From Streptomyces sp. Q6 (lineage in GTDB: Bacteria; Actinomycetota; Actinomycetes; Streptomycetales; Streptomycetaceae): 64,000 nucleotides of DNA. How positions within the stretch are numbered: the stretch's first letter is position 1; each line of letters opens with the position of its first letter. The notes beneath the pieces were generated by a model. That model was not told where the DNA came from and searched no databases. It was given only the letters and a program-made list of their open reading frames with translations. Position numbers and translations under genes: made by a program. The stretch lies in the NCBI RefSeq assembly GCF_036967205.1, contig NZ_CP146022.1, positions 868,001-932,000 of the forward strand, in the 5' to 3' direction. Shown in pieces: positions 1-8,722 of the stretch.

Positions 1-49
1 TCGTCACCGGCGCACGGCACCACGCGTCCCGTACGGCCTCGACCACACG

Positions 50-568
50 GTGACCCACGCGAACGCACCATTGTCCGTGGAGGGTCGCCGCCGATTGATC
101 GAGCGTTGCAGGACTCGTCCGATCGCGCATGTCGCCGCAGAGATGGGGATTTCCCGAGCAACGGCGTCGAAGTGGGTGAACCGGCACCGTCGACACGGCG
201 AACTCGGATTGATTGATCGAGGCTCGACGCCGCATCATCAGCCGAGTGCGACACCGGTCGACGTGGTCACACGCATTGAGGAGATGAGGCGTGCCCACAA
301 GTGGTCGGCCACTCGCATCGCCCACGAGCTCGCCGTCGACGGGATTGCGATCTCGCGCCGTACGGTCACCCGCCACCTGGCCATCCTCGGTCTGAACCGA
401 CGGAAGTTCATCGACCCCAACGGCAGAACCAACCGTCTTCTCGACTGGGTCGAACAGGACGTGCGCACTTACGCCGACGGCGAACCGCACGACGACGCCG
501 CCCTGCTCGCCCTCACCTGGCTCCCCCGCCTTGGCAAGGAAGACGAAGGCGCAGCCGGCGACCACTGA
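50..568 (+). pseudogene. Truncated IS481-type transposase (N-terminal part)
   Basis: The 172-residue product matches the N-terminal part of IS481-family integrase-like transposases: a helix-turn-helix around residues 20-60 (IARAT-type segment 'GISRATASKWVNRHRRHGE') followed by a second winged-helix region near residues 80-120 ('RRTVTRHLAILGLNRR'). A full transposase has about 320 residues and a DDE catalytic core. Here the core is absent and the reading frame ends in unrelated sequence after about residue 130, so this is a broken copy. No terminal repeats are visible within the window. The family call rests on the general look of the HTH pair and is inference. Confidence 0.7.
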
Positions 569-622
569 CGGCCTCCACCGACGCCTCACACTGCGACGAA
601 CCGCCGCCGCTCGCGAAGGCGG

Positions 623-835
623 TCACGCCGCCTCATAGTGGTGCGCGCGCCCGCCCCGCCACTTCACCCACGCCGGATCATCCAAAAGCCCCTCCCCGGC
701 CTCCAGCCCGGCACGACGCAGGAACTCGACGACATCGTGGTCCGACTGCGCGAGGCCGAGGATCTGTCCGCGCGCGGTCACCCGCCGGCCACCGGTACCG
801 AGTGGCGGGTGCACGACTATCGGGGCGCTCGCCAT
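623..835 (-). CDS. Small conserved-looking hypothetical protein
   Basis: A 70-residue ORF starting with ATG at 835 behind a clear ribosome site (CTGGAGGT). The product begins MASAPIVVHPP, has a Gly-Arg-Arg turn and a repeated acidic/hydrophobic pattern ('SDHDVVEFLRRAGL'), and ends with 'WRGGRAHHYEAA'. It has no signal peptide or membrane segment. It resembles small cytoplasmic proteins common in streptomycetes, but I do not know a function. Its isolated position beside a broken transposase suggests an accessory context. The codon pattern and ribosome site make it a real gene rather than a shadow. Confidence 0.6.
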   Translation of the reverse strand: MASAPIVVHPPLGTGGRRVTARGQILGLAQSDHDVVEFLRRAGLEAGEGLLDDPAWVKWRGGRAHHYEAA

Positions 836-1909
836 ACCTCCAGGATGCGTTCGCAGGCCAGCAAAGGCATCTAGACCTCCGCGCACACAGGAACACGCAA
901 ACGAGCCTGAGAGTGTGCCCGCCGCGTGAAGACCGGCCGGAGATGTGCAGGATTTCGTCAACACGGGTGGACCATGGCGGAACGTGGCAGATCGCAGCTC
1001 GTTGCCTCCGCTGAGACCAGCTGCGGAACCCATCGCGCGGACGAGCGAGCGGGGAAGTGCACACCCCGCAGCCGGACTCTTCCCCCTGGGACCTGGCCCC
1101 GCTTCCTCGAACCAAGCGGGGCCAGGTACTCCCCGACCGCCGACGACCGGGGAGCGACTGCCATCGGCCCTGCACGGGGTCCCGGTGCACAGCCGACTTG
1201 CCATGAACTACCGGCTCACGCCCGCGCACGGATGCAGCGCGCAGGACTTGGTCCGTGCTCACTGCCTTGGCCTCATTCCACGGAGCGTTACGCTTCTTCT
1301 GAATCACCTATTCCGGAGGCCTACCGGGAGGCGGATTGGTCGTGCCGTGGCCGGTCTGAGGAGCGGCGTGTGTGTCTGCGGGTTCCTGAGGCGTGTGCGA
1401 GATGGCTCTCAACACTGCTCCCCTCAGCTCCGCGGGCGGGATCACCGGGCTCGGCTTGCAGCTCATGTGGCAGGTCGTGGGGCGCATTTCACCTCGGCCA
1501 CACGCACCTTGCTTCCTCCTGCCGCGGCAGGCGCGGGCCGTGAACCGGCAACCAGGCGCAGGCTCGGGCCGTACCCGCCTCATCAACGATGCGAACAGGA
1601 TGTGCACTCTCACAGCTGCTCCCCTGGAGTAGTCGACCTGGCCGCTGAAGCGGCAGGTATCACCGCTTTCCTGCGGCGGCCATTGCCTCACCTGGTCGGG
1701 CGGTGTGGTGTGGATCCGTGTGCCCTCCGGTAATCCGGCGGCCTGTGACCCGCGGCTTGGTCTTCGCACAAGCCGTCACTCTTTCGCCCCACACACTGCC
1801 CTCCAGACCGTGGAATACCGACAACCCGGCGGCGCTGCCATCAGGGACCGCACTGCTCTGCCTGCTACTGCTGTCGCATGCCCCTTCATCCCCCAATGGC
1901 GTGAACGAC
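836..1909. other. Long stretch without a convincing gene
   Basis: About 1.1 kb in which every long reading frame has an unnatural amino-acid composition (Arg/Pro/Gly rich, no recognisable domain). The only structure I see is a perfect hairpin at 1091-1127. It probably consists of decayed accessory DNA left of the oxidoreductase gene. Confidence 0.5.
1091..1127. terminator. Perfect 14-bp hairpin, terminator-like
   Basis: ACCTGGCCCCGCTT (1091-1104) pairs perfectly with AAGCGGGGCCAGGT (1114-1127) around a 9-nt loop. No U-tract follows, which is usual for high-GC actinobacteria. It lies upstream of the minus-strand gene at 835 and is not linked to any clear gene end, so it may be the remnant of a terminator. 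Confidence 0.5.
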
Positions 1910-1937
1910 CAATCCAAGCGCAGCGCAAGAACGGATT
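1910..1937 (+). promoter_or_regulatory. SigK-like promoter of the molybdopterin oxidoreductase
   Basis: CAATCC (1910-1915), a 16-nt spacer, then CGGATT (1932-1937). The same arrangement precedes four other units of this locus. The -10 ends 7 nt before the ATG at 1945, so the transcript would be leaderless or nearly so. Assignment to SigK is by analogy with the mycobacterial SigK promoter and by linkage to sigK. Confidence 0.6.
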
Positions 1938-1944
1938 CACGGAC

Positions 1945-3618
1945 ATGGACGACGACTCGACTCCCACGCCGCTGCGCGGCATGAAACGCTTCTCTTTGGG
2001 CGCGCTCAGCGGCCTGCTCGCCGGATACGCGGCCATCGCGGTCGCCGAGCTGGTCTCCGCGGCAGTGCGGCCCGAATCTGGTCCGGTCATCGCGGTGGGC
2101 GGGGCGGCGATCGACCGCACCCCGCCTGCGGTCAAGGACTGGGCGATCCGGCAGTTCGGCACGAACGACAAGCTGGTGCTGCAACTGGGCATCCTGGCCG
2201 TGCTGACCGTGCTCGCCCTGGTGCTCGGGGCCCTCTCCGCAAGGTGGCGGCTGATTGGCTCACTGGGTGTCCTCGCGTTCGGCGTCGTCGGCGCTCTGGC
2301 CGCCACCAGCAGGCCCGACTCCACCAGCATCACGGACGCGCTGCCCTCCGCCGTGGGCGCCATCGTCGGGGCCTGCCTGCTCTACTACTTGATCGGCCGC
2401 CTAGGACGCACGGCGAACGTCGCCGGCCGGGCCACCGTCCCTCCAGGCTCGGTTTCGGAAGACTCCGCGGCGCAGGCACTGGATGACACAGCCCCCGTAC
2501 ATGACGCCGACGGCTCAGGTGAGTCCGGGTGGGACCGGCGCGGGTTCATCCTGGCCGCGACCGCCGCGGCAGCGGCTTCCACCGGTGCCGGGCTCGCGGG
2601 CAGGGCGTTGAACGGCTCGCAGGGCCAGAACGCCGTCGCCTCCCGCAAGGACGTGGTGATTCCCGCCCCCTCGTCGAAGGCGGCCCCGGTCCCGCGCGGC
2701 GCCGCCCTGCGCATCAAGGACATCAGCCCCTTCATGACGCCTAACAACGACTTCTACCGCGTCGACACCGCCTTGGTTGTCCCCAAGGTCGACGCCACCA
2801 GCTGGAAGCTGCGTATCCACGGCAAGGGCGTCGAGCGCGAACTGACCGTCTCCTTCGACGACCTGCTGAAGATGCCGCTCATCGAACGCGACATCACCCT
2901 GACCTGCGTCTCCAACGAGGTCGGCGGCCCCTACGTCGGCAACGCCCGCTGGATCGGTGTCCGCCTGGCCGACCTGCTCAAGCAGTGCGGGGTGAAGCCG
3001 CCGTCGAAGGGCGGGCCCGCCGACCAACTGGTGGCGCGGTCGGTGGACGGGATGACCATCGGCAGCCCCGTCGAGGATGTGATGGACGGCCGCGACGCGA
3101 TGCTCGCCCTCGGCATGAACGGCCAGCCGCTCCCCTTCGAGCACGGTTTCCCTGTGCGCATGCTGGTGCCCGGTCTCTACGGCTACGTGTCGGCCTGCAA
3201 ATGGATCCAGGACATCGAGCTGACCACCTTCGACGCCTACGACTCGTACTGGGTCAAGCGGGACTGGGCGCAGAAGGCGCCGATCAAGACCGAGTCCCGC
3301 GTCGACACGCCCAAGCCCTTCGCCCGCCCGAAAGCCGGCACCGTCATGGTCGCCGGAGTCGCCTGGGCCCAGCACCGCGGCATCGACAAGGTCGAGATCC
3401 GCGTCGACGACGGGCCCTGGGAAGAGACCCGCCTCGCCACCGAGGACACCCGCGACACCTGGCGCCAGTGGTCCTACCCCTGGCAGGCCACCAAGGGCGG
3501 CCACACCCTGACTGTGCGGGCCACGGACCGGACGGGCGAGACCCAGACCGAGAAGCGCACCCCGACCATCCCCGACGGCGCCTCCGGCTGGCACTCCGTC
3601 GTCGTCACCGTCGACTGA
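1945..3618 (+). CDS. Membrane-anchored molybdopterin-dependent oxidoreductase (sulfite oxidase fold)
   Basis: A 557-residue protein. Residues 1-150 contain four hydrophobic helices ('LSGLLAGYAAIAVAEL', 'LGILAVLTVLALVLGAL' and two more). Around residue 196 a DRRGF segment followed by an Ala-rich helix looks like a Tat-type or fifth membrane segment, which would place the catalytic part outside the cell. Residues 240-460 form the Moco-binding domain of the sulfite oxidase superfamily, with the likely molybdenum-ligand cysteine in 'TLTCVSNEVGG' (Cys321), followed by the C-terminal dimerisation domain. ATG 1945 is preferred over upstream in-frame codons because the protein before it looks unnatural and a promoter ends just upstream; ATG 1981 is an alternative. 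The substrate is unknown. It lies 112 bp upstream of sigK in the same direction. Confidence 0.85.
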   Translation: MDDDSTPTPLRGMKRFSLGALSGLLAGYAAIAVAELVSAAVRPESGPVIAVGGAAIDRTPPAVKDWAIRQFGTNDKLVLQLGILAVLTVLALVLGALSARWRLIGSLGVLAFGVVGALAATSRPDSTSITDALPSAVGAIVGACLLYYLIGRLGRTANVAGRATVPPGSVSEDSAAQALDDTAPVHDADGSGESGWDRRGFILAATAAAAASTGAGLAGRALNGSQGQNAVASRKDVVIPAPSSKAAPVPRGAALRIKDISPFMTPNNDFYRVDTALVVPKVDATSWKLRIHGKGVERELTVSFDDLLKMPLIERDITLTCVSNEVGGPYVGNARWIGVRLADLLKQCGVKPPSKGGPADQLVARSVDGMTIGSPVEDVMDGRDAMLALGMNGQPLPFEHGFPVRMLVPGLYGYVSACKWIQDIELTTFDAYDSYWVKRDWAQKAPIKTESRVDTPKPFARPKAGTVMVAGVAWAQHRGIDKVEIRVDDGPWEETRLATEDTRDTWRQWSYPWQATKGGHTLTVRATDRTGETQTEKRTPTIPDGASGWHSVVVTVD

Positions 3619-3730
3619 CTCCTGGCCGAAGCGCACTTCGGGCCCTGATTCGAGTGGAAGGGCAACGCTGTGCGTTACTGGTGTCTTTGACCTGCTCAGC
3701 CACAGCCCAGCGGTGTTAGGAAGGCGGCAC

Positions 3731-4315
3731 ATGACACACCCCAGGCCGGTCGAGCCCGGTCCAGCCCCTGGACCTGATCTGCAGGAGCAGCTTGCCCTCG
3801 TCGCGCAGGGGGATCGCGAGGCGTTCTCCGTCATCTATGAGGCGGTGGCTGCGCCCGTGTTCGGCGTCGCGTGCAAGCTGCTGCGCGATCATGCCCAGTC
3901 CGAGGAAGTCGCTCAGGAAGTGTTCGTCGAGCTCTGGCGGACCGCGGCGCGCTACCGCGCGGATCGGGGCACGGTCCTGAACTGGGTGCTCACCTTGGCG
4001 CACCGGCGCACCGTGGACCGGATCCGCTCGGTGGAGGCGGCTGCCGCGCGCGACCACCGGGTCGCGCTGCTCGATCAGGTCCCGGAGTTCGACGAGGTGA
4101 GTGAACAGGTGGAGGGGCAGTTGGAGCGGGAACAGCTGCGCCGCTGCCTGCGTTCCCTTAGCGAGATCCAGCGTCAGTCGGTGACGCTGGCGTACTACCA
4201 GGGCCTCACCTACAAAGAGGTCGCGGAGGCGCTGTCCACCCCGTTGGGCACGATCAAGACTCGCCTGCGTGACGGTCTCATCCGGCTTCGCGACTGCTTG
4301 GGGGTGACCGCATGA
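3731..4315 (+). CDS. sigK: ECF RNA polymerase sigma factor SigK
   Basis: A 194-residue ECF sigma factor. Region 2 is seen in 'HAQSEEVAQEVFVELWR' (about residues 55-75), which binds the -10, and region 4 in 'YYQGLTYKEVAEALSTPLG' (about 155-175), which binds the -35. ATG 3731 follows AGGAAGG; the longer start at 3713 has no ribosome site. The stop overlaps the anti-sigma gene start (ATGA), giving translational coupling. In Mycobacterium tuberculosis SigK is held by RskA and drives secreted fasciclin proteins MPT70/MPT83; fasciclin genes also lie next door here, so I use the name sigK. No CAATCC-type promoter is visible directly upstream, so it may be read through from the oxidoreductase gene. 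Confidence 0.88.
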   Translation: MTHPRPVEPGPAPGPDLQEQLALVAQGDREAFSVIYEAVAAPVFGVACKLLRDHAQSEEVAQEVFVELWRTAARYRADRGTVLNWVLTLAHRRTVDRIRSVEAAAARDHRVALLDQVPEFDEVSEQVEGQLEREQLRRCLRSLSEIQRQSVTLAYYQGLTYKEVAEALSTPLGTIKTRLRDGLIRLRDCLGVTA

Positions 4316-5061
4316 CCGCTCCGACCGACCTGCACACGCTGACGGGCGCCTACACATTGGATGCCCTGGAGGAAGACGAGCGCGTCGCGTTCGAGCAGCA
4401 CCTCGCCAAGTGCGAGGACTGCGCCCAGGAAGTACGTGAGCTGACGGCGACCGCTGGACGGCTGGCGCTCGCGGCCACAATGCCGCCACCGCCCCGCCTC
4501 AAGGACCAGGTGATGGAGCAGATCGCCGGTGTGCGGCAGGAGCGCCCTCATTCCGCGGTGACGGGTTTGTCGCGCACAGCACGTCGCGGGCACGCCATGC
4601 GCTGGGCGCTCGCCGCCTGTGTCGCCGCCGCTGCCGCGCTCGGCGGCACGACGTTGTGGCAGCACCAGCAGGCCGACAACGCCCGTCAACAGGCCCAGAC
4701 CGCACAGGAACAGGCCGACCAGATCACCGCCGTACTCGCCGCCCCGGACGCCAAGGTGACCTCGACGGTCGTCAAGGGCGGGGCACGCGGTTCTGTGGTC
4801 GTCTCGCACGACAGCGACAAGGCCGTCTTCATCGCCTCCGGCATGGCGAAGCCGCCGGAGGGCAAGGTGTACCAACTGTGGTTCGTCGACGGGGACCAGA
4901 TGCGCCCGGCCGGCCTGATGAACCCCTCCCGGACGAACCAGAGCGTCCTGATGACGGGTGCCGTCAACAAGGCGTCCGGCGTGGGCGTCACCCTCGAACC
5001 GGACGGCGGCTCCAAGCAGCCCACCAACCAGCCGGTGGCCCTGCTGATGCTGCCAGGCTGA
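4312..5061 (+). CDS. rskA: Anti-sigma-K factor RskA
   Basis: A 249-residue membrane anti-sigma factor. The N-terminus has the zinc anti-sigma motif His30-x3-Cys34-x2-Cys37 ('HLAKCEDC'), there is one membrane helix around residues 98-118 ('WALAACVAAAAALGG'), a Gln-rich coiled segment follows, and the extracellular C-terminal part ('YQLWFVDGDQMRPAGLM') matches the RskA domain. The ATG overlaps the sigK stop. The family works by holding the sigma factor at the membrane until regulated proteolysis (Rip1 in mycobacteria) frees it. It is followed by a convergent terminator at 5088-5118. Confidence 0.9.
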   Translation: MTAPTDLHTLTGAYTLDALEEDERVAFEQHLAKCEDCAQEVRELTATAGRLALAATMPPPPRLKDQVMEQIAGVRQERPHSAVTGLSRTARRGHAMRWALAACVAAAAALGGTTLWQHQQADNARQQAQTAQEQADQITAVLAAPDAKVTSTVVKGGARGSVVVSHDSDKAVFIASGMAKPPEGKVYQLWFVDGDQMRPAGLMNPSRTNQSVLMTGAVNKASGVGVTLEPDGGSKQPTNQPVALLMLPG

Positions 5062-5087
5062 TCGACCCCACCCTTCCTGGGCCTTGT

Positions 5088-5118
5088 TCAAGGGGTGCAC
5101 CTTCGGTGCCTCCCTTGA
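5088..5118. terminator. Bidirectional terminator between rskA and the fasciclin gene
   Basis: TCAAGGGGTGCACC pairs with GGTGCCTCCCTTGA around TTC, with one mismatch, and a CCCCTTTTCT tract follows on the plus strand. It sits between the convergent rskA and the minus-strand fasciclin gene. Confidence 0.75.
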
Positions 5119-5159
5119 CTCCCCTTTTCTCTGCGACGGCGCTTCGTACCGCCGCACAG

Positions 5160-5741
5160 TCAGCTCCTGGGCATCAGGACACTGTCGATGATGTGGACAG
5201 TGGCGTTCGAGGTCTGCACATCGCCGCAGACAATGTTCGCGCTGTCGTTCACCTTGAACTTCTCGCCGGAGCCCGAGGTCGTCAGCTTGCTGCCCTCCAG
5301 CGTCTTGAAGCTGCCGTCGGCCAGCTTGTCCTGCGTGACCTTGTCACCCACCACGTGATACGTGAGGATCTTGGTCAGCTGGGCCTTGTCGTTGAGGACC
5401 TTGTCCAGATCCGCCTTCGGGATCTTCGCGAACGCCTCGTTCGTCGGCGCGAACACCGTGATGTCCTTCGCGCTGTTCAGCGTGTCCACCAGACCGGCCT
5501 TGTTCACCGCCGTCACCAGCGTCGACAGGTCCGGGTTGTTCGAGGCGGCCGTCGCCACCGGGTCCTTGGCCATGCCGTCGAAGGAACCTGCACCGCCCTT
5601 GGGGACGGAGGAGCAGGCTGGCCCGAAGGGGCCTGTCATGTCGTCGGCCGACGCCGCCGGGGCCAGCGCCGCCAGCGAGAACGGCAGCGCGAGCGCCGCC
5701 GCCCCGACCAGGATCCGGGTGCTTACACGATGAGCAGTCAT
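5160..5741 (-). CDS. Secreted fasciclin-domain protein (MPT70-like), copy 1
   Basis: A 193-residue protein with a Sec signal peptide (Ala-rich core, cleavage near 'APAASA', residues 25-35) and one fasciclin (FAS1) domain over residues 60-193, including the H1 and H2 signatures 'DITVFAPTNEAFAKIP' and 'ILTYHVVG'. The two cysteines ('PACSS' and 'IVCGD') could form the disulfide seen in the mycobacterial MPB70 fold. ATG 5741 follows AAAGGAG. The family is thought to act in adhesion or surface interactions. It is nearly identical over the domain to the fasciclin lipoprotein at 7161-7808, in inverted orientation. A SigK-like promoter lies at 5854-5880. Confidence 0.9.
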   Translation of the reverse strand: MTAHRVSTRILVGAAALALPFSLAALAPAASADDMTGPFGPACSSVPKGGAGSFDGMAKDPVATAASNNPDLSTLVTAVNKAGLVDTLNSAKDITVFAPTNEAFAKIPKADLDKVLNDKAQLTKILTYHVVGDKVTQDKLADGSFKTLEGSKLTTSGSGEKFKVNDSANIVCGDVQTSNATVHIIDSVLMPRS

Positions 5742-5853
5742 GATCAACACTCCTTTGCGGCGGGCGAGCAGGTCCGCCGGCCCCCGAGCGGCCCGGGGCC
5801 GCTGAGAGCGCGGGCTACCGGGGGTCGGCGCGTCATTCGCGTCCTCACCAGGA

Positions 5854-5880
5854 ATTCGACGCCACGCGAGATTCGGATTG
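5854..5880 (-). promoter_or_regulatory. SigK-like promoter of fasciclin copy 1
   Basis: On the minus strand CAATCC (5880-5875), a 15-nt spacer, then TCGAAT (5859-5854). It points to the fasciclin gene starting at 5741 and is back to back with the plus-strand signal at 5910-5937. Confidence 0.6.
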
Positions 5881-5909
5881 CCCAGTTCTGAGAACTTTGT
5901 CACTTTCGG

Positions 5910-5937
5910 CAATCCGCAGCGGATACTGGTGCCGGAT
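5910..5937 (+). promoter_or_regulatory. SigK-like promoter of the SH3-like secreted protein
   Basis: CAATCC (5910-5915), a 16-nt spacer, CCGGAT (5932-5937). Similarity to the fasciclin copy 2 promoter continues into CGATGGAGG just downstream, near the expected transcription start. Confidence 0.65.
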
Positions 5938-6031
5938 TACCGATGGAGGGCGCACCGACGGTGCGGCGCCATTCGCAGCGGGACCCGCGGGCGCACGGGA
6001 CAGGAGGGGTGTTCCGAGGAGGAGTCTGGCC

Positions 6032-6484
6032 ATGAACCGATCGAAGATCCGCACCCGGGCCTGCGCCGCCGCCCTGACAGGGGCCTTCGCCCTGACCGGC
6101 TTCGCCGTCAGCGGCAGCGCCCACGCCTCCGGCTGGGACCCGGACGACTGGGGGCCCGGCAGCTCCTGGTCGGAGTCTTGGACCTGGTCGGGGTCCTGGA
6201 CGGTATCCGCGGCCGGGGCCTGGTCCTGGTCCGGGAACGGGCATGCCGACCATATCGCTCCGGCCGTCGTGACGGCACGGACCGAGGTCTACGTCCGTGA
6301 CGCGCCGACCGTGCACGCGAGGGCCACCGCCACGCTGCCCGCGGGTTCACACATCCGACTGTTCTGCCAGACCGACGGCGGCCACGCGGACGGCACCTCG
6401 GTCTGGTACTTCGACAACGACGCCCACGGCTGGATCAGCGCCGCCCACGTCCGGCCCACCGGCTGGCAGCCGCCCAGCTGCTGA
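6032..6484 (+). CDS. Small secreted Trp/Ser-rich protein with SH3-like domain
   Basis: A 150-residue protein with a signal peptide (residues 1-33, 'ALTGFAVSGSAHA'), a Trp/Ser/Gly-rich linker ('SSWSESWTWSGSW', about 40-70) and a bacterial SH3-like domain (about 80-150, 'YVRDAPTVHARATATLPAG' to 'GWISAAHV'). Such domains often bind cell wall. ATG 6032 is chosen because it follows GAGGAGGAG and begins a proper signal peptide. It stands between a SigK-like promoter and the DUF4383 gene 42 bp downstream, so the two are probably co-transcribed. Confidence 0.8.
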   Translation: MNRSKIRTRACAAALTGAFALTGFAVSGSAHASGWDPDDWGPGSSWSESWTWSGSWTVSAAGAWSWSGNGHADHIAPAVVTARTEVYVRDAPTVHARATATLPAGSHIRLFCQTDGGHADGTSVWYFDNDAHGWISAAHVRPTGWQPPSC

Positions 6485-6526
6485 CAGCTGCCCGTATCCG
6501 CCAGGAGGGGCAAGGAGGTTCTCGCC

Positions 6527-7027
6527 ATGACCACACTGCACGCCGGTCCCCACGCCCGACCGCGGGTGAAGCTCGACGATCACCTGCCGGTCGACCACCG
6601 CCTGAGCCGGGTCTACCGGTTCAGCGCCGGAATCATGGGCTTGTTCCTCGTGGCGTTCGGCGTCCTGGGGCTCATCCGCCGGGTCGGCTACTTCGACACC
6701 GGCGCCAACACCGCCCTCGGCCTCAACACCAACGGGGCCCTGAGCGTCCTGTCCCTGGTGGTCGGCGGCGTGCTCCTGGCGGCCGCCGTCCGCGGCGGGA
6801 ACACCGCGTCCACCGTGAACATGGTGCTCGGGATCGGCTTCCTACTGGCCGGATTCGCGTTCCTGTTCGCGCTAGACAGCCGGTTCAACTTTCTCAACTT
6901 CCGCATGCAGAACGTGCTGTTCAGCTTCGCCGTCGGACTGCTGCTGATGACCAGCGGCATGTACGGAAGAGTCAGCGGCGGGCTCCCGCACGACAACCCG
7001 TACTGGCGCTCCCGGCACCCGGACTGA
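6527..7027 (+). CDS. DUF4383 family membrane protein
   Basis: A 166-residue integral membrane protein with four predicted helices: about 32-50 ('SAGIMGLFLVAFGVLGLI'), 72-92, 98-116 ('NMVLGIGFLLAGFAFLFAL') and 124-142. The pattern 'DHRLSRVYRFSAG' at the start and 'GLLLMTSGMYGR' near the end fits DUF4383. ATG 6527 follows AGGAGG with 8-nt spacing. Function is unknown for the family. It probably shares the promoter at 5910-5937 with the SH3-like gene. Confidence 0.82.
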   Translation: MTTLHAGPHARPRVKLDDHLPVDHRLSRVYRFSAGIMGLFLVAFGVLGLIRRVGYFDTGANTALGLNTNGALSVLSLVVGGVLLAAAVRGGNTASTVNMVLGIGFLLAGFAFLFALDSRFNFLNFRMQNVLFSFAVGLLLMTSGMYGRVSGGLPHDNPYWRSRHPD

Positions 7028-7080
7028 CCAGGGCGTACGGGGCTCTCCTCCCCTTGGTTTCACTCTTTCGGGAAACCGAC

Positions 7081-7107
7081 CAATCCGCGGCGGCGACCGC
7101 ACCGGAT
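7081..7107 (+). promoter_or_regulatory. SigK-like promoter of fasciclin copy 2
   Basis: CAATCC (7081-7086), a 15-nt spacer, CCGGAT (7102-7107), then CGATGGAGG, as at 5910. It lies 54 nt before the fasciclin lipoprotein start. Confidence 0.65.
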
Positions 7108-7160
7108 TCCCGGCGATGGAGGCGGATGGCCTCCACAGTTCCGATCGTTGAGGGATTTTC

Positions 7161-7808
7161 ATGCAGACTCGCCTTCGTCGTGCCGCCGTCGTCGTCGCCG
7201 CCGCGGCCATGCTGCCGCTGGCCCTGACCGCATGCTCCGACAGCGACTCCAAGGACGAGGCCTCCAACAGCGCCTCATCCGCGTCGGAGGGGTCGGACAT
7301 GGCCAGCCCCTCCGACGACATGAGCACCGCCGACGAGCCGTTCGGCCCGGCCTGCTCCTCCGTACCCAAGGACGGCGCCGGTTCCTTCGACGGCATGGCC
7401 AAGGACCCCGTCGCCACCGCCGCCTCCAACAATCCGGCCCTGTCGACCCTGGTCACCGCGGTGAAGAAGGCCGGCCTCGTCGACACCCTGAACAACGCGC
7501 AGAACATCACTGTCTTCGCCCCCACCAACGACGCCTTCGCCAAGATCCCGAAGGCCGACCTCGACAAGGTCCTCAACGACAAGGCCCAGCTCACCAAGAT
7601 CCTCACCTACCACGTCGTCGGCCAGAAGCTCGCCCCCGCCGACCTGGAGAACGGATCCTTCGACACTCTGGAGAAGTCGAAGCTCACCACCTCCGGCTCC
7701 GGCGAGAACTACAAGGTCAACGACAGCGCCAACGTCGTCTGCGGCAACGTCAAGACCGCCAACGCCAACGTCTACATCATCGACTCCGTCCTCATGCCCA
7801 AGAGCTGA
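7161..7808 (+). CDS. Fasciclin-domain lipoprotein (MPT83-like), copy 2
   Basis: A 215-residue protein with a lipoprotein signal (residues 1-25, lipobox 'LALTAC'), a Ser/Asp-rich linker, and a FAS1 domain (about 80-215) nearly identical to copy 1 ('NITVFAPTNDAFAKIP', 'ILTYHVVG', 'NVYIIDSVLMPKS'). In mycobacteria the SigK targets are likewise a pair: soluble MPT70 and lipid-anchored MPT83. Here copy 1 has a plain signal peptide and copy 2 a lipobox, which reproduces that pair. ATG 7161 is the only start giving the lipobox signal. Confidence 0.9.
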   Translation: MQTRLRRAAVVVAAAAMLPLALTACSDSDSKDEASNSASSASEGSDMASPSDDMSTADEPFGPACSSVPKDGAGSFDGMAKDPVATAASNNPALSTLVTAVKKAGLVDTLNNAQNITVFAPTNDAFAKIPKADLDKVLNDKAQLTKILTYHVVGQKLAPADLENGSFDTLEKSKLTTSGSGENYKVNDSANVVCGNVKTANANVYIIDSVLMPKS

Positions 7809-8722
7809 CGGACCACGAGCCGACACAGCCGAGCAGAGGGAAGACGGGAAACCTGCGCCCCTCCTTCCTGCTGTCACCCACAGAAATCGGGGGCAGCATA
7901 AAAGAGGGGAACAGTTCCGGGCCGCTTGAGCGGTAGCCTCCCGACGGTTGTGTCCGGTGGGCGAGGCGGACGGCGATTCGGAAGCGCAGTCGCCGGCCGT
8001 CTCGTCCACCTTCTTCGTCTCCTGGCCATCTCCGAGAGGTTTGCGGACAGGGCCTCGCCGAGAGCTCGCAGCACGTTCAACTGAAGTGGGAAATGCGCGG
8101 GTGGACGTACTGAATGTGCTGGCCTGCCTACCCATTGGGGTGGTGGCGGCCACCCTGGGGCGTCTCCTGGACACCGGCGGCCCCGCGTGTCGGTCATGTG
8201 GACGATGGCGACCGCCGTACTGGCCGCGCTCATCGGCACGGGCGGTGCGTTCCTTGTCGCGCCCGCCTGACTTGCGGGTGGCGGCTGGATCTGTCTGATC
8301 CTTCAGGCCGGCCCCGCCATCGCTGCCGTGCTCTGTACGGAGTTCATCAGGCCCCGCAGCCAGACACCTCCGCCTCGATCCCCGGGGCCCGCCCCGCCGA
8401 AGACCTGACATCCATGGTGCCCACACGACCATGCAGCCCTTTTCCGACTCGCCGCGAACACCGGAGACCGGTCGAGGCGGGCCGGCACCGTCCGCAGCGG
8501 GTTTGGCGGATCATCAGATGGTTCCGGCCGGTCATGCTGTGGCGGGCGCACGAGTCCGCCCTGTCTCCCACCACGGGCCCGGTCCAGCGGCCTACAGAGG
8601 GCGCGTCATGCAGCATTCATACGCACCACATCCCCGGCGCCGCGTGATGCTGCGGCACCGGGTTGCGCGATACAGCGGAGGGGCCCCTGACGGGCCGACC
8701 GCCGGTACCTACGGGCGGTGGC
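7809..8722. other. Intergenic stretch with no supported gene
   Basis: About 0.9 kb between the fasciclin lipoprotein and the convergent chaplin gene. Around 8100-8270 two plus-strand frames together would read as a short hydrophobic protein ('VLACLPIGVVAATLGRLL', then in another frame 'MATAVLAALIGTGGAFLV'), which may be a frameshifted remnant of a small membrane protein. I cannot support an intact gene. Confidence 0.4.

Noticed and set aside
945-1769. Long ORFs on both strands between 0.9 and 1.8 kb
   Set aside because: Arg/Pro/Gly-rich translations without domain, signal or ribosome site; typical high-GC shadow frames.
1705-1944. Extended N-terminus of the molybdopterin oxidoreductase
   Set aside because: The added 80 residues look unnatural and lie upstream of the promoter-like signal.
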